DNA of 53,523 nucleotides, taken from Spirochaetota bacterium. Its GTDB lineage: Bacteria; Spirochaetota; Spirochaetia; Treponematales; Treponemataceae. The position numbers and the translations under genes are program-made. The DNA lies in the NCBI GenBank assembly GCA_016285185.1, contig JAEEQG010000058.1, forward strand, positions 1 to 53,523, read 5' to 3'. Of this stretch, positions 25,456-34,199 are shown one piece after another; the stretch's first letter is position 1; every line of letters starts with the position of its first letter. The notes beneath the pieces are model-generated. The model searched no databases. It was not told where the DNA came from and worked only from the letters and a program-made list of their open reading frames with translations.

Positions 25456-26697
25456 ATGCTTCTAAAAACCAGATGCCTCATTGTTGTTATTTTTGTCTGC
25501 TCAGTTTTTTTATTCTTTTCATGCGCAGACAATAAACCTATTGTGAGGCCGCCTGAAACAGTTGAAATAACGGAACCTCCTGTTCCTCAAGAACCTGTCG
25601 AAACCATAAAAACGGCAACTTTCATTGCAGCCGGCGACAATCTTATTCATGATACAATTTACAAGCAGGCACGGGCGAGAACTACTGACGGCACATACGA
25701 TTTTTTCCCTTTATACGAACATATTCTTCCTCTTGTTTCAAGTAAGGATTTTGCATTTATAAATCAAGAGACACTGCTCGCTTCTCCTCCGTTTGAGCCT
25801 TCAACGTACCCACGTTTTTGCAGCCCAACGGTTTTGGGTGATTTTTTGATTGAAGCGGGCTTCAATATGTTTTCCGTATCAAATAACCATATGTTGGACA
25901 AAGGTGAAGAAGGTCTCAAAGTTTCAATCGATTATTGGGCGCAAAAAGAGGAAATTGCTGTTTCAGGCGCTTTTCGGGATGAGGAAGATTTGCAGAACAT
26001 CAGAACGATTGAAAAAAACGATATAAAACTTTCTTTGATAGCCGTTACTTCCAGCACAAACGGTTTGTATCTACCTGTAAAATCGCCTTTGAAGATAATA
26101 AAGACGGAAAACGAAGAACTTTTGGAGCAGCAGGTTAAGGCTGCAAGAGAAATCAGTGATTTTGTAGTTGTTTCAATGCACTGGGGAAGTGAATATGCAA
26201 CGAAGAACAGTGAAAACCAAAGAATGATTGCACAAAAGCTGGCGGATTGGGGTGCGGATCTCATCATCGGAACGCATCCTCATGTTTTGCAGCCAGTTGA
26301 AGAACTGGTCTCCGCAGACGGCAGAAAAGTGCTTGTTGCATACTCAATCGGCAATTTTGTTTCAGCACAGAACGAAGGGCCCAGAATAATCGGTGCTATG
26401 CTTTCCCTTGACTTGGAAAAAAATCTTTCTACCGGAGACACTTACTATAAAAATCCATGCCTCATTCCGACTATAACACATTACGGGGCGGGTTTTTCTG
26501 ATCTTAAAATTTATCCTCTTTCAGATTATGAGCCGGATTTGGCAAAATCACATGGAGTTCGGAAGTACACAGATGGCTTTGATATAAACTATATAATAAA
26601 GAATCTTACAATGATTGTAGACGACGCATACCTCCAGATACCTGATAACATACAGGCTCTGCTCGCAAAACAATATGAGGTATTTTTGCTTCGTTAA
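25456..26697 (+). CDS. CapA-family (PGA_cap) lipoprotein
   Basis: 413 residues; a predicted lipoprotein with lipobox LFFSC and lipidated Cys23, then a proline-rich linker (about 30-52). The PGA_cap domain is of the metallophosphatase-like fold, with AGDNLIHDTIY (about residue 60), NNHMLDKGEEGL, MHWGSEY, GTHPHVLQPVE and YSIGNFVSAQ; the Asp, Asn-His and His clusters look complete. In Bacillus, CapA takes part in poly-gamma-glutamate export, but no capB or capC is nearby, so another envelope phosphatase-like role is as likely. It is convergent with the acyl-CoA ligase, with only 3 bp between the stops. Confidence 0.85.
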   Translation: MLLKTRCLIVVIFVCSVFLFFSCADNKPIVRPPETVEITEPPVPQEPVETIKTATFIAAGDNLIHDTIYKQARARTTDGTYDFFPLYEHILPLVSSKDFAFINQETLLASPPFEPSTYPRFCSPTVLGDFLIEAGFNMFSVSNNHMLDKGEEGLKVSIDYWAQKEEIAVSGAFRDEEDLQNIRTIEKNDIKLSLIAVTSSTNGLYLPVKSPLKIIKTENEELLEQQVKAAREISDFVVVSMHWGSEYATKNSENQRMIAQKLADWGADLIIGTHPHVLQPVEELVSADGRKVLVAYSIGNFVSAQNEGPRIIGAMLSLDLEKNLSTGDTYYKNPCLIPTITHYGAGFSDLKIYPLSDYEPDLAKSHGVRKYTDGFDINYIIKNLTMIVDDAYLQIPDNIQALLAKQYEVFLLR

Positions 26698-26700
26698 CTC

Positions 26701-28626
26701 CTAATCCTTGAACAGCTGGCTTATTTGCTTTGGATAAAGTGATGCCATTTTGTAACGCATTATTTCCTGCTTTGCGGAAAGTTCTACGCCAACTTCAAAT
26801 GGTTTTTCCAAAAGCACAAATTTGTTAATACGTTCAAACAGTTTGAAACCTGTTTTGGAATTTATCAGATTCTTAATTTCGTCCTCGTACATTTTAAGAA
26901 CTTCTGGATGCACAAGCAGGTCTTTAAATTCTTTGAATTGTATTGCGGATTCATTTGCGAAAGAAAGCAAATCATCTTTGCTCGGAACAATCAGCGCACC
27001 GAGGAATCTCTGATCCTGTCCGTTTACATTTTGACCCAGTACAACCGCATTTGATATGAACCGTGATTCACAGAGCTTCATTTCAATCGGAAGAGGTTCT
27101 ATGTTTTCACCGCCGCGAAGAACAATCGTGTCCTTTTTGCGACCTTTAAGAACAAGTTCGCCGTTTATTGTAAGGGTTCCCAAATCGCCTGTATCGAACC
27201 AGTTATCTTTATCCATCACCTTAGCGGTTAATTCGGGGCGTTTGTAGTAGCCTTTCATTACAATGTCGCCGCGGACCCAGACTGAACCTTTTTCACCGGG
27301 TTTCAGTATGGTTCCTGTTTCATCGGTAATACGCACTTCCACGTGTCTGATAGGTCTTCCGACTGTGCCGAAAATAGGTTTTGTCTGCGGACGAACTGCA
27401 ACAACAGGTGCTGTTTCCGTTAAGCCATAGCCTTCAACAATGCTGACACCAATTGCCCAGAAGAACTCGTCAACTGCCGGTGGAAGGGCACCGCCGCCGG
27501 AAACACCACCAATAAAGCTTGTGCCGAGTTTTGCACGGATTTTCTTAAAGACGAGAACATCGCCTAGTAATTTGAGCGGATAAAGCAACAGCCACGGCAG
27601 AACAAAAATGAGCCAAAGTAAGGGCTTGAATATTTTTTTGTATTGCGCATTTCTGCTGAACAAAATGCGGTCAATGCGAGAAAATAGGATACCGACTTTT
27701 ATAAAAAATTTGAAAAGAACGAAGGTAATTCCGCCTGTTTTGCGCATAGTGCGGAAAATTCCGTCATAAATTGCTTCAAAAACACGCGGAACCCCCGGCA
27801 AAATCTGCGGATTAAGTTTGATAAAATCAGCAAGCAGAACAGAACCTATCGGTTTGGAATAACAGACGGCAGCTGCCTTTGCCAGAATAACGTATTCGCA
27901 AATTCTTTGAAAAGCATGCCATATAGGAAGAACACAAATTGCCTTACCGTCCGGTGAAATCAAAATTCGCTCCGGCAGTTCATCAAGCTGTGTCAGAAAG
28001 TTGCCATGCGTCAGCATAACGCCCTTTGGGTTTCCCGTTGTGCCGGACGTAAATATGATTGTAGCCAGATCATCCCACTGGCCTTTTTCAAGTTCGTCTT
28101 CAACTTTGTTAGGATTGTTCTTTCTGAATTCAATTCCGCGTGCCATAACATCGGAAAAAGAAAGAAAACTCATTCCCGCATCTTTTATTTTGTTTATATC
28201 TTCGTCTGAAAGTTCTTCAAAACAAATGAGTTGTTCAATTTTTGGTAAATCACTGCGTAGTCCAAGAATTTTTCTGATTTGCGAAGCGTTTTCGGCGATA
28301 ACAGTTTTGCAGTCGGCAAAATCAAGAATGTAGCGCAAATCGTTTTCGGTAGCATCGCAACCGCGAGGAACATCAATCGCCCCGATAGCGAGAAGCCCCA
28401 TGTCAGCAAACGACCATTCCTTTCTGTTGTCGGATATTAAGCCGATATGGTCATTTCGTTTTATGCCACAGTCAAGAAGTCCGGCACCAAAGTTTAATGC
28501 TGTCTGATAATAATCTTTGTAAAGGACAGGAACAAACTGATCTTTCTCACCTTTGTAATAATGAGATGCTGTTTCAGGATGTTTTTGAGCTGTTTCCCTC
28601 AGGAGTTTTGGTAATGTTTGTTCCAT
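26701..28626 (-). CDS. Long-chain fatty-acid--CoA ligase (AMP-forming)
   Basis: 641 residues of the ANL superfamily, activating fatty acids to acyl-CoA through an acyl-adenylate at the membrane face. The P-loop IIFTSGTTGNPKGVMLTHGN lies near residues 190-210, the second motif is EGYGLTETAPVVAVR, and the hinge region reads WFDTGDLGTLTINGELVLKGRKKDTIVLRGGENIEP. A hydrophobic insertion (LLWLIFVLPWLLLYPLKLLGDVLVF, about 330-355) would anchor it to the membrane, as in bacterial FadD15-like enzymes. The ATG at 28626 has GAGGT 4 nt upstream. An inverted repeat overlaps its promoter, so a repressor may control it. No beta-oxidation genes are nearby; use of host lipids for phospholipid synthesis is plausible. 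Confidence 0.92.
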   Translation of the reverse strand: MEQTLPKLLRETAQKHPETASHYYKGEKDQFVPVLYKDYYQTALNFGAGLLDCGIKRNDHIGLISDNRKEWSFADMGLLAIGAIDVPRGCDATENDLRYILDFADCKTVIAENASQIRKILGLRSDLPKIEQLICFEELSDEDINKIKDAGMSFLSFSDVMARGIEFRKNNPNKVEDELEKGQWDDLATIIFTSGTTGNPKGVMLTHGNFLTQLDELPERILISPDGKAICVLPIWHAFQRICEYVILAKAAAVCYSKPIGSVLLADFIKLNPQILPGVPRVFEAIYDGIFRTMRKTGGITFVLFKFFIKVGILFSRIDRILFSRNAQYKKIFKPLLWLIFVLPWLLLYPLKLLGDVLVFKKIRAKLGTSFIGGVSGGGALPPAVDEFFWAIGVSIVEGYGLTETAPVVAVRPQTKPIFGTVGRPIRHVEVRITDETGTILKPGEKGSVWVRGDIVMKGYYKRPELTAKVMDKDNWFDTGDLGTLTINGELVLKGRKKDTIVLRGGENIEPLPIEMKLCESRFISNAVVLGQNVNGQDQRFLGALIVPSKDDLLSFANESAIQFKEFKDLLVHPEVLKMYEDEIKNLINSKTGFKLFERINKFVLLEKPFEVGVELSAKQEIMRYKMASLYPKQISQLFKD

Positions 28627-28639
28627 GTTACCTCGCTTT

Positions 28640-28670
28640 TTTATATTGACATATATTCATATATTGTCAA
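28640..28670 (-). promoter_or_regulatory. Promoter with overlapping inverted repeat, acyl-CoA ligase gene
   Basis: On the minus strand, a perfect TTGACA (28670-28665) and TATAAA (28645-28640) are 19 nt apart. The spacer plus -35 forms a 25-bp inverted repeat with arms TTGAC and GTCAA and an alternating AT core, which would suit a dimeric repressor of TetR or FadR type. No regulator gene is adjacent. Confidence 0.6.
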
Positions 28671-28720
28671 ACTGAACTCATTCTAATGTAATTGCAAAAA
28701 AAAAGCAATATAATAAGCCG

Positions 28721-29815
28721 TCAGTTCAATTCAAATTCCATAAGAACTGGATTGTGATCCGCATTCTCAAAGTACTTGTCAAGAACCCGTACACTGTGGC
28801 AGCGGATGTTCGGTGACACAATAAAACCGTCTATAACCCAATACTGCCAGTTGTGCGATTCAACCCGTTCATCCGTGTACGGAAATTCCACTGAACGGCA
28901 GGTTGGCGCTGAATCATCTACCGCAAAGCTGAATCCATTCGGAAGAATACTGTTGTCCAGCTGTCCGGGCTGCCAACCGTTAGGCCATACAACCGGATAT
29001 TTGCCATTATCATTAGGGAACTTTTGATTAAAATCACCACCGGCGATAATGTAGTTTCCCTTTTGGTATTCGGAATTCAAAAAATCTACCAGCACTTTTG
29101 TCTGTGCTTTTTTACCCTCGCCGTCATCAAAGGCCTCAAGATGAAAATTTACAAGAACAAGTTCTTTTCCTGTTTCCTTATTACTTTCAACTACCGGAAG
29201 CCGCGTTACCAGCATACAGCGCTTGAGGTTGGCGATTCTCACCGGCCACTTGAATGGAGAAGGCAGCGCATGACGCTCGGCCGAAGTTGTTTTGTAGTTT
29301 GTAAAGATTGCAACACCGCTTTTTACCTGTCCTATAGGTGGAAAAGGAATCGGGCAGAATATGCAGTTAAAGTTGTGTGTGTATGAGGCTTGTTTTTGTG
29401 TAACTTGTGCAATCTGTTCAATCTGATTGATTTTATAAGAACGATGTGCTTTTTGGTCAACTTCCTGAATGAAATTTATGTCTGCATTAACAGTTTGTAT
29501 AGTTTTACAAATGTTATCCGTGTAATTTTGTACGATTTGCTTGTTTTGAGGGCGGACTCTTTTCCCTCCGTCCATAAAAAAGTCTTCCGCTTTTCCTAAT
29601 CCGCCGTAGCCGATATTCCAGGTGAGGATTTGTGTTTTTGTCTTTGTGCTGATGCCGTTTGCAGTTGTATTGGCGGAAAAAACTTCGGCGTCTGATATGG
29701 CTGCGGGTCTGTATTCAAAAATCGTCAGAATCAGTATCAGTAATAACAATAGTACAATCAACGCTAATACTATGATGCCGGTTGTTTTAAGAGTACCTGA
29801 CAAAACTTTATTCAT
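28721..29815 (-). CDS. Membrane-anchored endonuclease/exonuclease/phosphatase-family protein
   Basis: 364 residues from the ATG at 29815, chosen because AGGA lies 6 nt upstream; the ATG at 29821 abuts that site. One N-terminal membrane segment (about residues 10-33) is followed by an EEP domain facing outward. Metal and catalytic motifs are in order: TWNIGYGG, FIQEVD, VNFHLEAF, GGDFNQ and the final ADHNPV. The fold covers secreted nucleases, sphingomyelinases and inositol-phosphate phosphatases; the sequence does not decide. It has no operon partner: the next minus-strand gene is 95 bp downstream and the upstream neighbour is divergent. Confidence 0.88.
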   Translation of the reverse strand: MNKVLSGTLKTTGIIVLALIVLLLLLILILTIFEYRPAAISDAEVFSANTTANGISTKTKTQILTWNIGYGGLGKAEDFFMDGGKRVRPQNKQIVQNYTDNICKTIQTVNADINFIQEVDQKAHRSYKINQIEQIAQVTQKQASYTHNFNCIFCPIPFPPIGQVKSGVAIFTNYKTTSAERHALPSPFKWPVRIANLKRCMLVTRLPVVESNKETGKELVLVNFHLEAFDDGEGKKAQTKVLVDFLNSEYQKGNYIIAGGDFNQKFPNDNGKYPVVWPNGWQPGQLDNSILPNGFSFAVDDSAPTCRSVEFPYTDERVESHNWQYWVIDGFIVSPNIRCHSVRVLDKYFENADHNPVLMEFELN

Positions 29816-29911
29816 CCTCATTCCTTTTTTACAAGCGTTTATAAGCAGTATAATACGTTTTTACCTATATATCAATTTTTAAAAACAAAATATACTGTCT
29901 TTGGGTAAAAA

Positions 29912-30184
29912 ATGGAAAACCTGATTTTTGGTGAATGGATAAAAATAGCTAAAGATACCGTCGCAAAGCTTTCCGTCGAAAAACTGAAAAGGAAAAAAGA
30001 TTCTTTCCTTATAAAGATTTTCTTGAACAGAAATAACGAACCGTACAAAACTTTGATTATAATTGGAAGAAAAGTGTTTGGTAACGACGGACGAATTCTG
30101 GATTTTGGCGACGCATATCCGTATGTTACAGAATACGGAAAAGAGGTAATTACCAAAGAATTTGTAAAAGCGTGGCTGGATTAG
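29912..30184 (+). CDS. Small hypothetical protein, 90 residues
   Basis: Not recognised. It is a lysine-rich cytoplasmic protein with alternating strands and charged loops (SVEKLKRKKDSFLIKIFLN, then KTLIIIGRKVFGNDGRILDFGD) and no membrane segment. The ATG at 29912 has only a poor ribosome site (TTGGGT). Two opposite-strand frames cover the same bases, but their residues look like antisense shadows (runs of F, I, S and Y). It precedes the next secreted-protein gene by 38 nt, so the two may form a unit. Confidence 0.6.
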   Translation: MENLIFGEWIKIAKDTVAKLSVEKLKRKKDSFLIKIFLNRNNEPYKTLIIIGRKVFGNDGRILDFGDAYPYVTEYGKEVITKEFVKAWLD

Positions 30185-30222
30185 AAGATAATTGGTATAA
30201 ATATAATAATCATCGAGGAGAT

Positions 30223-30795
30223 ATGACAAAAAGCAGCAATTTTTTTATCCTTATAAAATTTGTCAGAATTTTTTTGATTTTATGTATATTCTCATGTTTT
30301 GTTTATGCCGAGCCGGAGCAGAGAGTCGGTCCTGATCCCTGGTCGCTGATTATTTACCGTCCCGATAACAACGGCGACATAAATACCGTGCGCTGCTGGC
30401 TTAAACTCGAAGATGCAGAAACAGGCGAAGATGTTACATATACAAAAGCCAAAGCCACTTACGAATGGGTTTCAATCTCCAACGTTAAGAACGAATATAT
30501 GAAATCCTGGTATTTGAGCGGTGGTATGGCAATGCATCTGATACTTGCGCCCGGAAAATACTGGATTAGTGTTTGTACTCCCAAAGACCGTACTGACTTT
30601 TTTGAATGTGAGAATAAAGGTGACTGGCTGTCAAATGTCTTTGAATACGACACAGAAAATCCAACAAACGTCATTTTTGTTGTTCCCACTGTAAACGAAA
30701 ACGGTTTTTATAATGGCGGCTGGTACATTGATTACCGTGCGCCCAAATTTTACAAATTCACAAAGCCAAGAATAAAACCGTCCGGCAATGAGTAA
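30223..30795 (+). CDS. Secreted hypothetical protein, 190 residues
   Basis: Not recognised by family. The start is the ATG at 30223, just after CGAGGAG. The signal region (residues 1-29) offers two exits: a possible lipobox IFSC at Cys24, or signal-peptidase cleavage after FVYA before EPEQ. The mature part is tryptophan- and tyrosine-rich and beta-stranded (DPWSLIIYRPDNNGD, IRCW-like segments, MHLILAPGKYWISVCTPKDR, GGWYIDYRAP), reminiscent of an extracellular Ig-like or carbohydrate-binding sandwich. That is an impression only. Its end is 8 bp from the end of the convergent bacteriohemerythrin gene. Confidence 0.75.
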   Translation: MTKSSNFFILIKFVRIFLILCIFSCFVYAEPEQRVGPDPWSLIIYRPDNNGDINTVRCWLKLEDAETGEDVTYTKAKATYEWVSISNVKNEYMKSWYLSGGMAMHLILAPGKYWISVCTPKDRTDFFECENKGDWLSNVFEYDTENPTNVIFVVPTVNENGFYNGGWYIDYRAPKFYKFTKPRIKPSGNE

Positions 30796-30803
30796 TAATA
30801 TGC

Positions 30804-31247
30804 TTATTTTGTCTGTTGGTTTTTTAGGAATTCCACAAGAGTGGGCAGATAGAGCCTGTCTTCGTGTGCGATGTGGGTGTTGATCCATTCATATAGAAAA
30901 AGCGAGAATTTTATTGCTTCTGAGATTGAAATAGTGTCTATGCTTTCATAGGTTATTTGGCATTTTGCGGTAAATGAATCATGGCTGTGTTTGTGTTGTC
31001 TGTAACCATCGAAGTTTGAAGCCTTCATAAGGCGTTCTTCTTCCTTAAAATGAGTCGCGGCATAATTAAGGCAGTTTTCAAGTGTTTGTTTGACAAGTGA
31101 TTGATAGTTTTCTTTGTCTTTGCTTTTAAGCAGGCTTTGATAAAAATCATTACACAAGTTAACGAGGTGTTCATGTTGTGCATCAATTACAGGAATACCG
31201 ATTTTAAATTTTGGATCCCATTTTATAAGATTTTCTTCTTTGGTCAT
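30804..31247 (-). CDS. Bacteriohemerythrin
   Basis: Small non-heme di-iron O2-binding protein, 147 residues, of normal length. The start at 31247 has TTGGAGC upstream and a TATAAT 16 nt before the ATG; the longer frame to 31307 begins in that promoter. Iron ligands are visible in order: IDAQHEHLVNL, ATHFKEEERLM, HKHSHDSF and HIAHEDRLY. The W in IKWDPKFKIGIPVID is the usual family start. In anaerobes such proteins sense or buffer oxygen; the thioredoxin reductase gene on the other side of a 247-bp divergent gap fits a role in oxygen handling. Confidence 0.93.
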   Translation of the reverse strand: MTKEENLIKWDPKFKIGIPVIDAQHEHLVNLCNDFYQSLLKSKDKENYQSLVKQTLENCLNYAATHFKEEERLMKASNFDGYRQHKHSHDSFTAKCQITYESIDTISISEAIKFSLFLYEWINTHIAHEDRLYLPTLVEFLKNQQTK

Positions 31248-31376
31248 TATTTGCTCCAACAGGATTATATCATATAATTCGTAGAAATAGGTAATTATTC
31301 TTAACAAGTTTAGAAATTTAAAAAATAAAAGGCTGTTTAGTTTTTTAGGATAAAAAGTTTCTTATTACTCAATCCA

Positions 31377-31427
31377 TTACCAAACAGTTACTCTTCGCAA
31401 TTGCCGCCTTTGTGAAGAGAATGGTAA
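31377..31427. other. Structured intergenic element between hemerythrin and trxB
   Basis: Nested inverted repeats: outer TTACCA (31377-31382) with TGGTAA (31422-31427), inner CTCTTCGCA (31391-31399) with TGTGAAGAG (31411-31419, one G-U), and an 11-nt apical loop. No T-run follows, so it is not an obvious terminator. It could be a small RNA, a leader or a DNA-binding site. The rest of the gap 31248-31494 holds the two divergent promoters. Confidence 0.45.
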
Positions 31428-31459
31428 GTAAGTCGAATTGCTGATGTTTTGTGGTGCTA

Positions 31460-31488
31460 TTGAGAGAATAAGAAAAATCGTTTATTCT
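31460..31488 (+). promoter_or_regulatory. Promoter of trxB, close to the start codon
   Basis: TTGAGA (31460-31465, 5/6), a 17-nt spacer and TATTCT (31483-31488, 4/6), ending 6 nt before the ATG at 31495. No ribosome site is present. Confidence 0.6.
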
Positions 31489-31494
31489 TGTAGT

Positions 31495-32427
31495 ATGAGC
31501 AGTGGTGAAAAAAAGTTTTTTGATTTTTTGATAATAGGCGGTGGTGCTGCAGGTTTGACTGCGGCACAGTACGGCGCAAGGGCGGGTTTAAAGACTGCTC
31601 TTGTTGAGTCTGCATTTTCCGGTGGACAGGCACTCCTGATAAATGATTTGGAAAACTATCCCGGTTTGTTTCCTGCTGTTTCTGGAGCTGATTTTGCTGC
31701 CGGGATGGAAAAACAGGCAAAGGCATTCGGTGCAGTTTTTTTTACGGGAACTGTTGCTTCTATCGACAAGAAGGGTAACATTTTTTCTGTTTCGACCGGA
31801 ACCGAAACCTTTGAATCAAAGGCTCTTCTTTTAGCAACCGGTGCAAGTCACAGAAAACTGAATATTCCCGGTGAGGCGGAATTTTCCGGCCGTGGTGTTT
31901 CTTATTGTGCAACATGCGACGGACCTTTTTTCAGAAACAAAGTTGTAACCGTAATCGGGGGTGGGGATGCCGCATGCGATGAGGCGCGCTTTCTTTCAGG
32001 AATGGCTTCCCATGTCTATCTTGTTCACAGACGTGACGAACTCCGGGCACAGGCTGGTGTAGCCAAAAAGGTTATAGACAATCCTAAAATAACACTCCTC
32101 TTGAACCAAAAGCCGCTTGAAATAAACGGAAGCGGCAAAGTTGAGACCATCCTTTTGAAAAATACCGTTACAGGCGAACAAACCGTCCATAAGACGGATG
32201 CGGTTTTTATATTCGTTGGAATGACTCCACAGACATCGCTTGCAGAATTCATAAAAAAAGACAACGCCGGCTATATTATTACGGACGAGAATATGCAGAC
32301 CTCTGTGCCGGGGCTTTTTTGCGCAGGTGATGTCCGTGCAAAACCATTCCGTCAGATTGTAACTGCTGCCGCCGATGGAGCTTATGCAGCCTTTGGCGCA
32401 GAAAATTATATCCGGAATTTGGGCTGA
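31495..32427 (+). CDS. trxB: Thioredoxin reductase
   Basis: Cytoplasmic FAD enzyme passing electrons from NADPH to thioredoxin. 310 residues, normal for the low-molecular-weight type. FAD site IIGGGAAGLTAAQYGARAG near the N-terminus, redox pair Cys138-Ala-Thr-Cys141 in YCATCDGPF, NADPH site VIGGGDAACDEA followed by VHRRDELRAQ, and the closing FCAGDVRAKPFRQIVTAAADGAYAA. The HRR motif supports NADPH. The start at 31495 is chosen over 31438 because the family begins just before the FAD motif and the promoter would otherwise lie inside the gene. A GH3 lipoprotein gene follows 4 nt downstream. Confidence 0.95.
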   Translation: MSSGEKKFFDFLIIGGGAAGLTAAQYGARAGLKTALVESAFSGGQALLINDLENYPGLFPAVSGADFAAGMEKQAKAFGAVFFTGTVASIDKKGNIFSVSTGTETFESKALLLATGASHRKLNIPGEAEFSGRGVSYCATCDGPFFRNKVVTVIGGGDAACDEARFLSGMASHVYLVHRRDELRAQAGVAKKVIDNPKITLLLNQKPLEINGSGKVETILLKNTVTGEQTVHKTDAVFIFVGMTPQTSLAEFIKKDNAGYIITDENMQTSVPGLFCAGDVRAKPFRQIVTAAADGAYAAFGAENYIRNLG

Positions 32428-32431
32428 ATTT

Positions 32432-34195
32432 GTGTTTTCTCGTTATATTCTGAAAATAATATGTGTCATTTTATTTATTATATGTCTCGTTTCCTGTAAG
32501 AGAACTACAGTTATTTCGGATTATTACGAAGATGAAAGCTTTCTGGACGATTCAGACCCGTTACTTGAAAAGATAAAAGAAGACCCCAATCTTACATTTT
32601 GGAGCGATTATCCTGACGAACTGCTTGCGGAAGAAATCGTGACAAGAATGAGCGATGAAGAACTGCTCGCTCAACTTTTTATGTTTGGATGGGCAGGTGA
32701 AGAGCCCAGCAAACTTGTCACATATTGGGTAGAAGAACGCAATATCGGTAGTATAAAGATTTTTGGTTGGAATACGGATGATGTTGTTCAGGTTGCGAAA
32801 AATGTTTCTATTCTACAGGCAAAGGCAAAAAACGGGCGATTCCAAATTCCTCTTTTTGTCGCGACCGACCAGGAAGGCGGTTGGATCCGCCATGTAAAAG
32901 GTGTTTCAAGTGACACACCCGGCAACTTGGCAATCGGTGCTGATGGTTATCCTGTTGATGCGTACTATTCTGGTTATTATATCGCTAAAGAATTAAGAGC
33001 TCTCGGTATTAACATGAATTTTGCGCCTGCTGTGGATTTATATACAAACAAGGATTCATCCGTAATAGGTCCTCGTTCGTTTGGTGAAGACCCTCTAAAG
33101 GCCGCTGTTCTCGGGGCAGCTTTTGCAAGCGGAGCGGAATATGCGGGAGTTTTGTCTACTGCAAAACATTTCCCCGGTCACGGTGACACAGATTTGGATT
33201 CACATGGGCAATTGCCTCAAATCCTCATTGACAAGAAGACACTTTTTGAAAGAGAACTTTTGCCATTCAAGTATCTTATTCAGGAACGCATACCTGCAAT
33301 AATGTCAGGACATCTGGCTTTCCCAAAAATTACACAGGATTCCTGTCCTGCATCACTTTCGCGTTATTTTTTGACTGATGTTCTCCGAAAAGAACTGAAC
33401 TTTGACGGTCTCATAATTTCTGATGATATGATGATGAATGGAGCCACAACTTATGCAGGTAGTCTTTCCGCAGCTTTTACAATGGCGATTGAAGCTGGTA
33501 ACAATATCCTTTGTTCTTCAACCACTCCGCAAATAAACGCCGAACTTTGGCTCAAAAACATTGATCTTATGCAGACTTCAGCTGATTTTAGGAACATTGT
33601 TACAAAGTCGGCAGAAAAGGTTTTACTTGCAAAGCTTAAGTATTTTAAAGGTGAAAATCCTGTTCCGTTGTTTCCTGATATGGAAGCAATACCTTCTTCT
33701 GTCCCTGACAAGGAAGGAACCTCTTTCTTTTTGGAGCAGGCTTGCCGTTCAATCACGCTATATAAAAAAGGAACGTTCCCTTTGACAGCCGATAACTGCG
33801 GAAGAGTATTGATTGCAGGTCAGTTTCAGGACTTTTTTGATGAAGGTGTAAAATACTTTCCTGGTTCAAACCTGTTCTTTTTCCGTTACCAGCCTGATAA
33901 TCAGGAATTAGTAGCTTCTGTCGATGCGATAAGGAAACAGGCGGGGTATTATGATACTGTTATCATCCTGGTGGTTAATTCTGCAGGCGTAAGAATTGCA
34001 AGGGAACTTGCCCGTACTGGCGTGCGAACTGTTATTGTTTCAGGGTTGTCTCCTGTACCTGTTATGAAAGGATTTGACTGGGCAGATTCAATTTTGATGT
34101 GCTACAGTTATTCGCATTTTTCTTTTAAGGCGGTATTTGCTTGTCTTTGTGGTGATTTTGAACCGCAAGGCGCTTTGCCTCTTAAGGAAGAATAA
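32432..34195 (+). CDS. GH3 beta-N-acetylhexosaminidase-type lipoprotein
   Basis: 587 residues from a GTG at 32432, 4 nt after the trxB stop; an ATG at 32375 inside trxB is the alternative but would spoil the signal peptide. The predicted lipobox is CLVSC with lipidated Cys22. The GH3 domain carries the NagZ-type His-Asp dyad motif KHFPGHGDTDLDSH (about residues 245-258) and the nucleophile motif ISDDMMM. A second, C-terminal domain of about 170 residues resembles the alpha/beta domain of two-domain NagZ proteins. Role: release of N-acetylglucosamine from cell-wall or host glycans outside the cytoplasm. The end overlaps nothing; the GNAT gene begins 4 nt later. Confidence 0.9.
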   Translation: MFSRYILKIICVILFIICLVSCKRTTVISDYYEDESFLDDSDPLLEKIKEDPNLTFWSDYPDELLAEEIVTRMSDEELLAQLFMFGWAGEEPSKLVTYWVEERNIGSIKIFGWNTDDVVQVAKNVSILQAKAKNGRFQIPLFVATDQEGGWIRHVKGVSSDTPGNLAIGADGYPVDAYYSGYYIAKELRALGINMNFAPAVDLYTNKDSSVIGPRSFGEDPLKAAVLGAAFASGAEYAGVLSTAKHFPGHGDTDLDSHGQLPQILIDKKTLFERELLPFKYLIQERIPAIMSGHLAFPKITQDSCPASLSRYFLTDVLRKELNFDGLIISDDMMMNGATTYAGSLSAAFTMAIEAGNNILCSSTTPQINAELWLKNIDLMQTSADFRNIVTKSAEKVLLAKLKYFKGENPVPLFPDMEAIPSSVPDKEGTSFFLEQACRSITLYKKGTFPLTADNCGRVLIAGQFQDFFDEGVKYFPGSNLFFFRYQPDNQELVASVDAIRKQAGYYDTVIILVVNSAGVRIARELARTGVRTVIVSGLSPVPVMKGFDWADSILMCYSYSHFSFKAVFACLCGDFEPQGALPLKEE

Positions 34196-34199
34196 GATT

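Noticed and set aside
29879-30229. 116- and 94-residue open frames opposite the small 90-residue gene
   Set aside because: Composition is rich in F, S, I and Y as in shadows, with no ribosome site; the plus-strand frame looks more protein-like.
30804-31307. Longer hemerythrin start at 31307
   Set aside because: It would translate the promoter and ribosome site; the family begins near the ATG at 31247.
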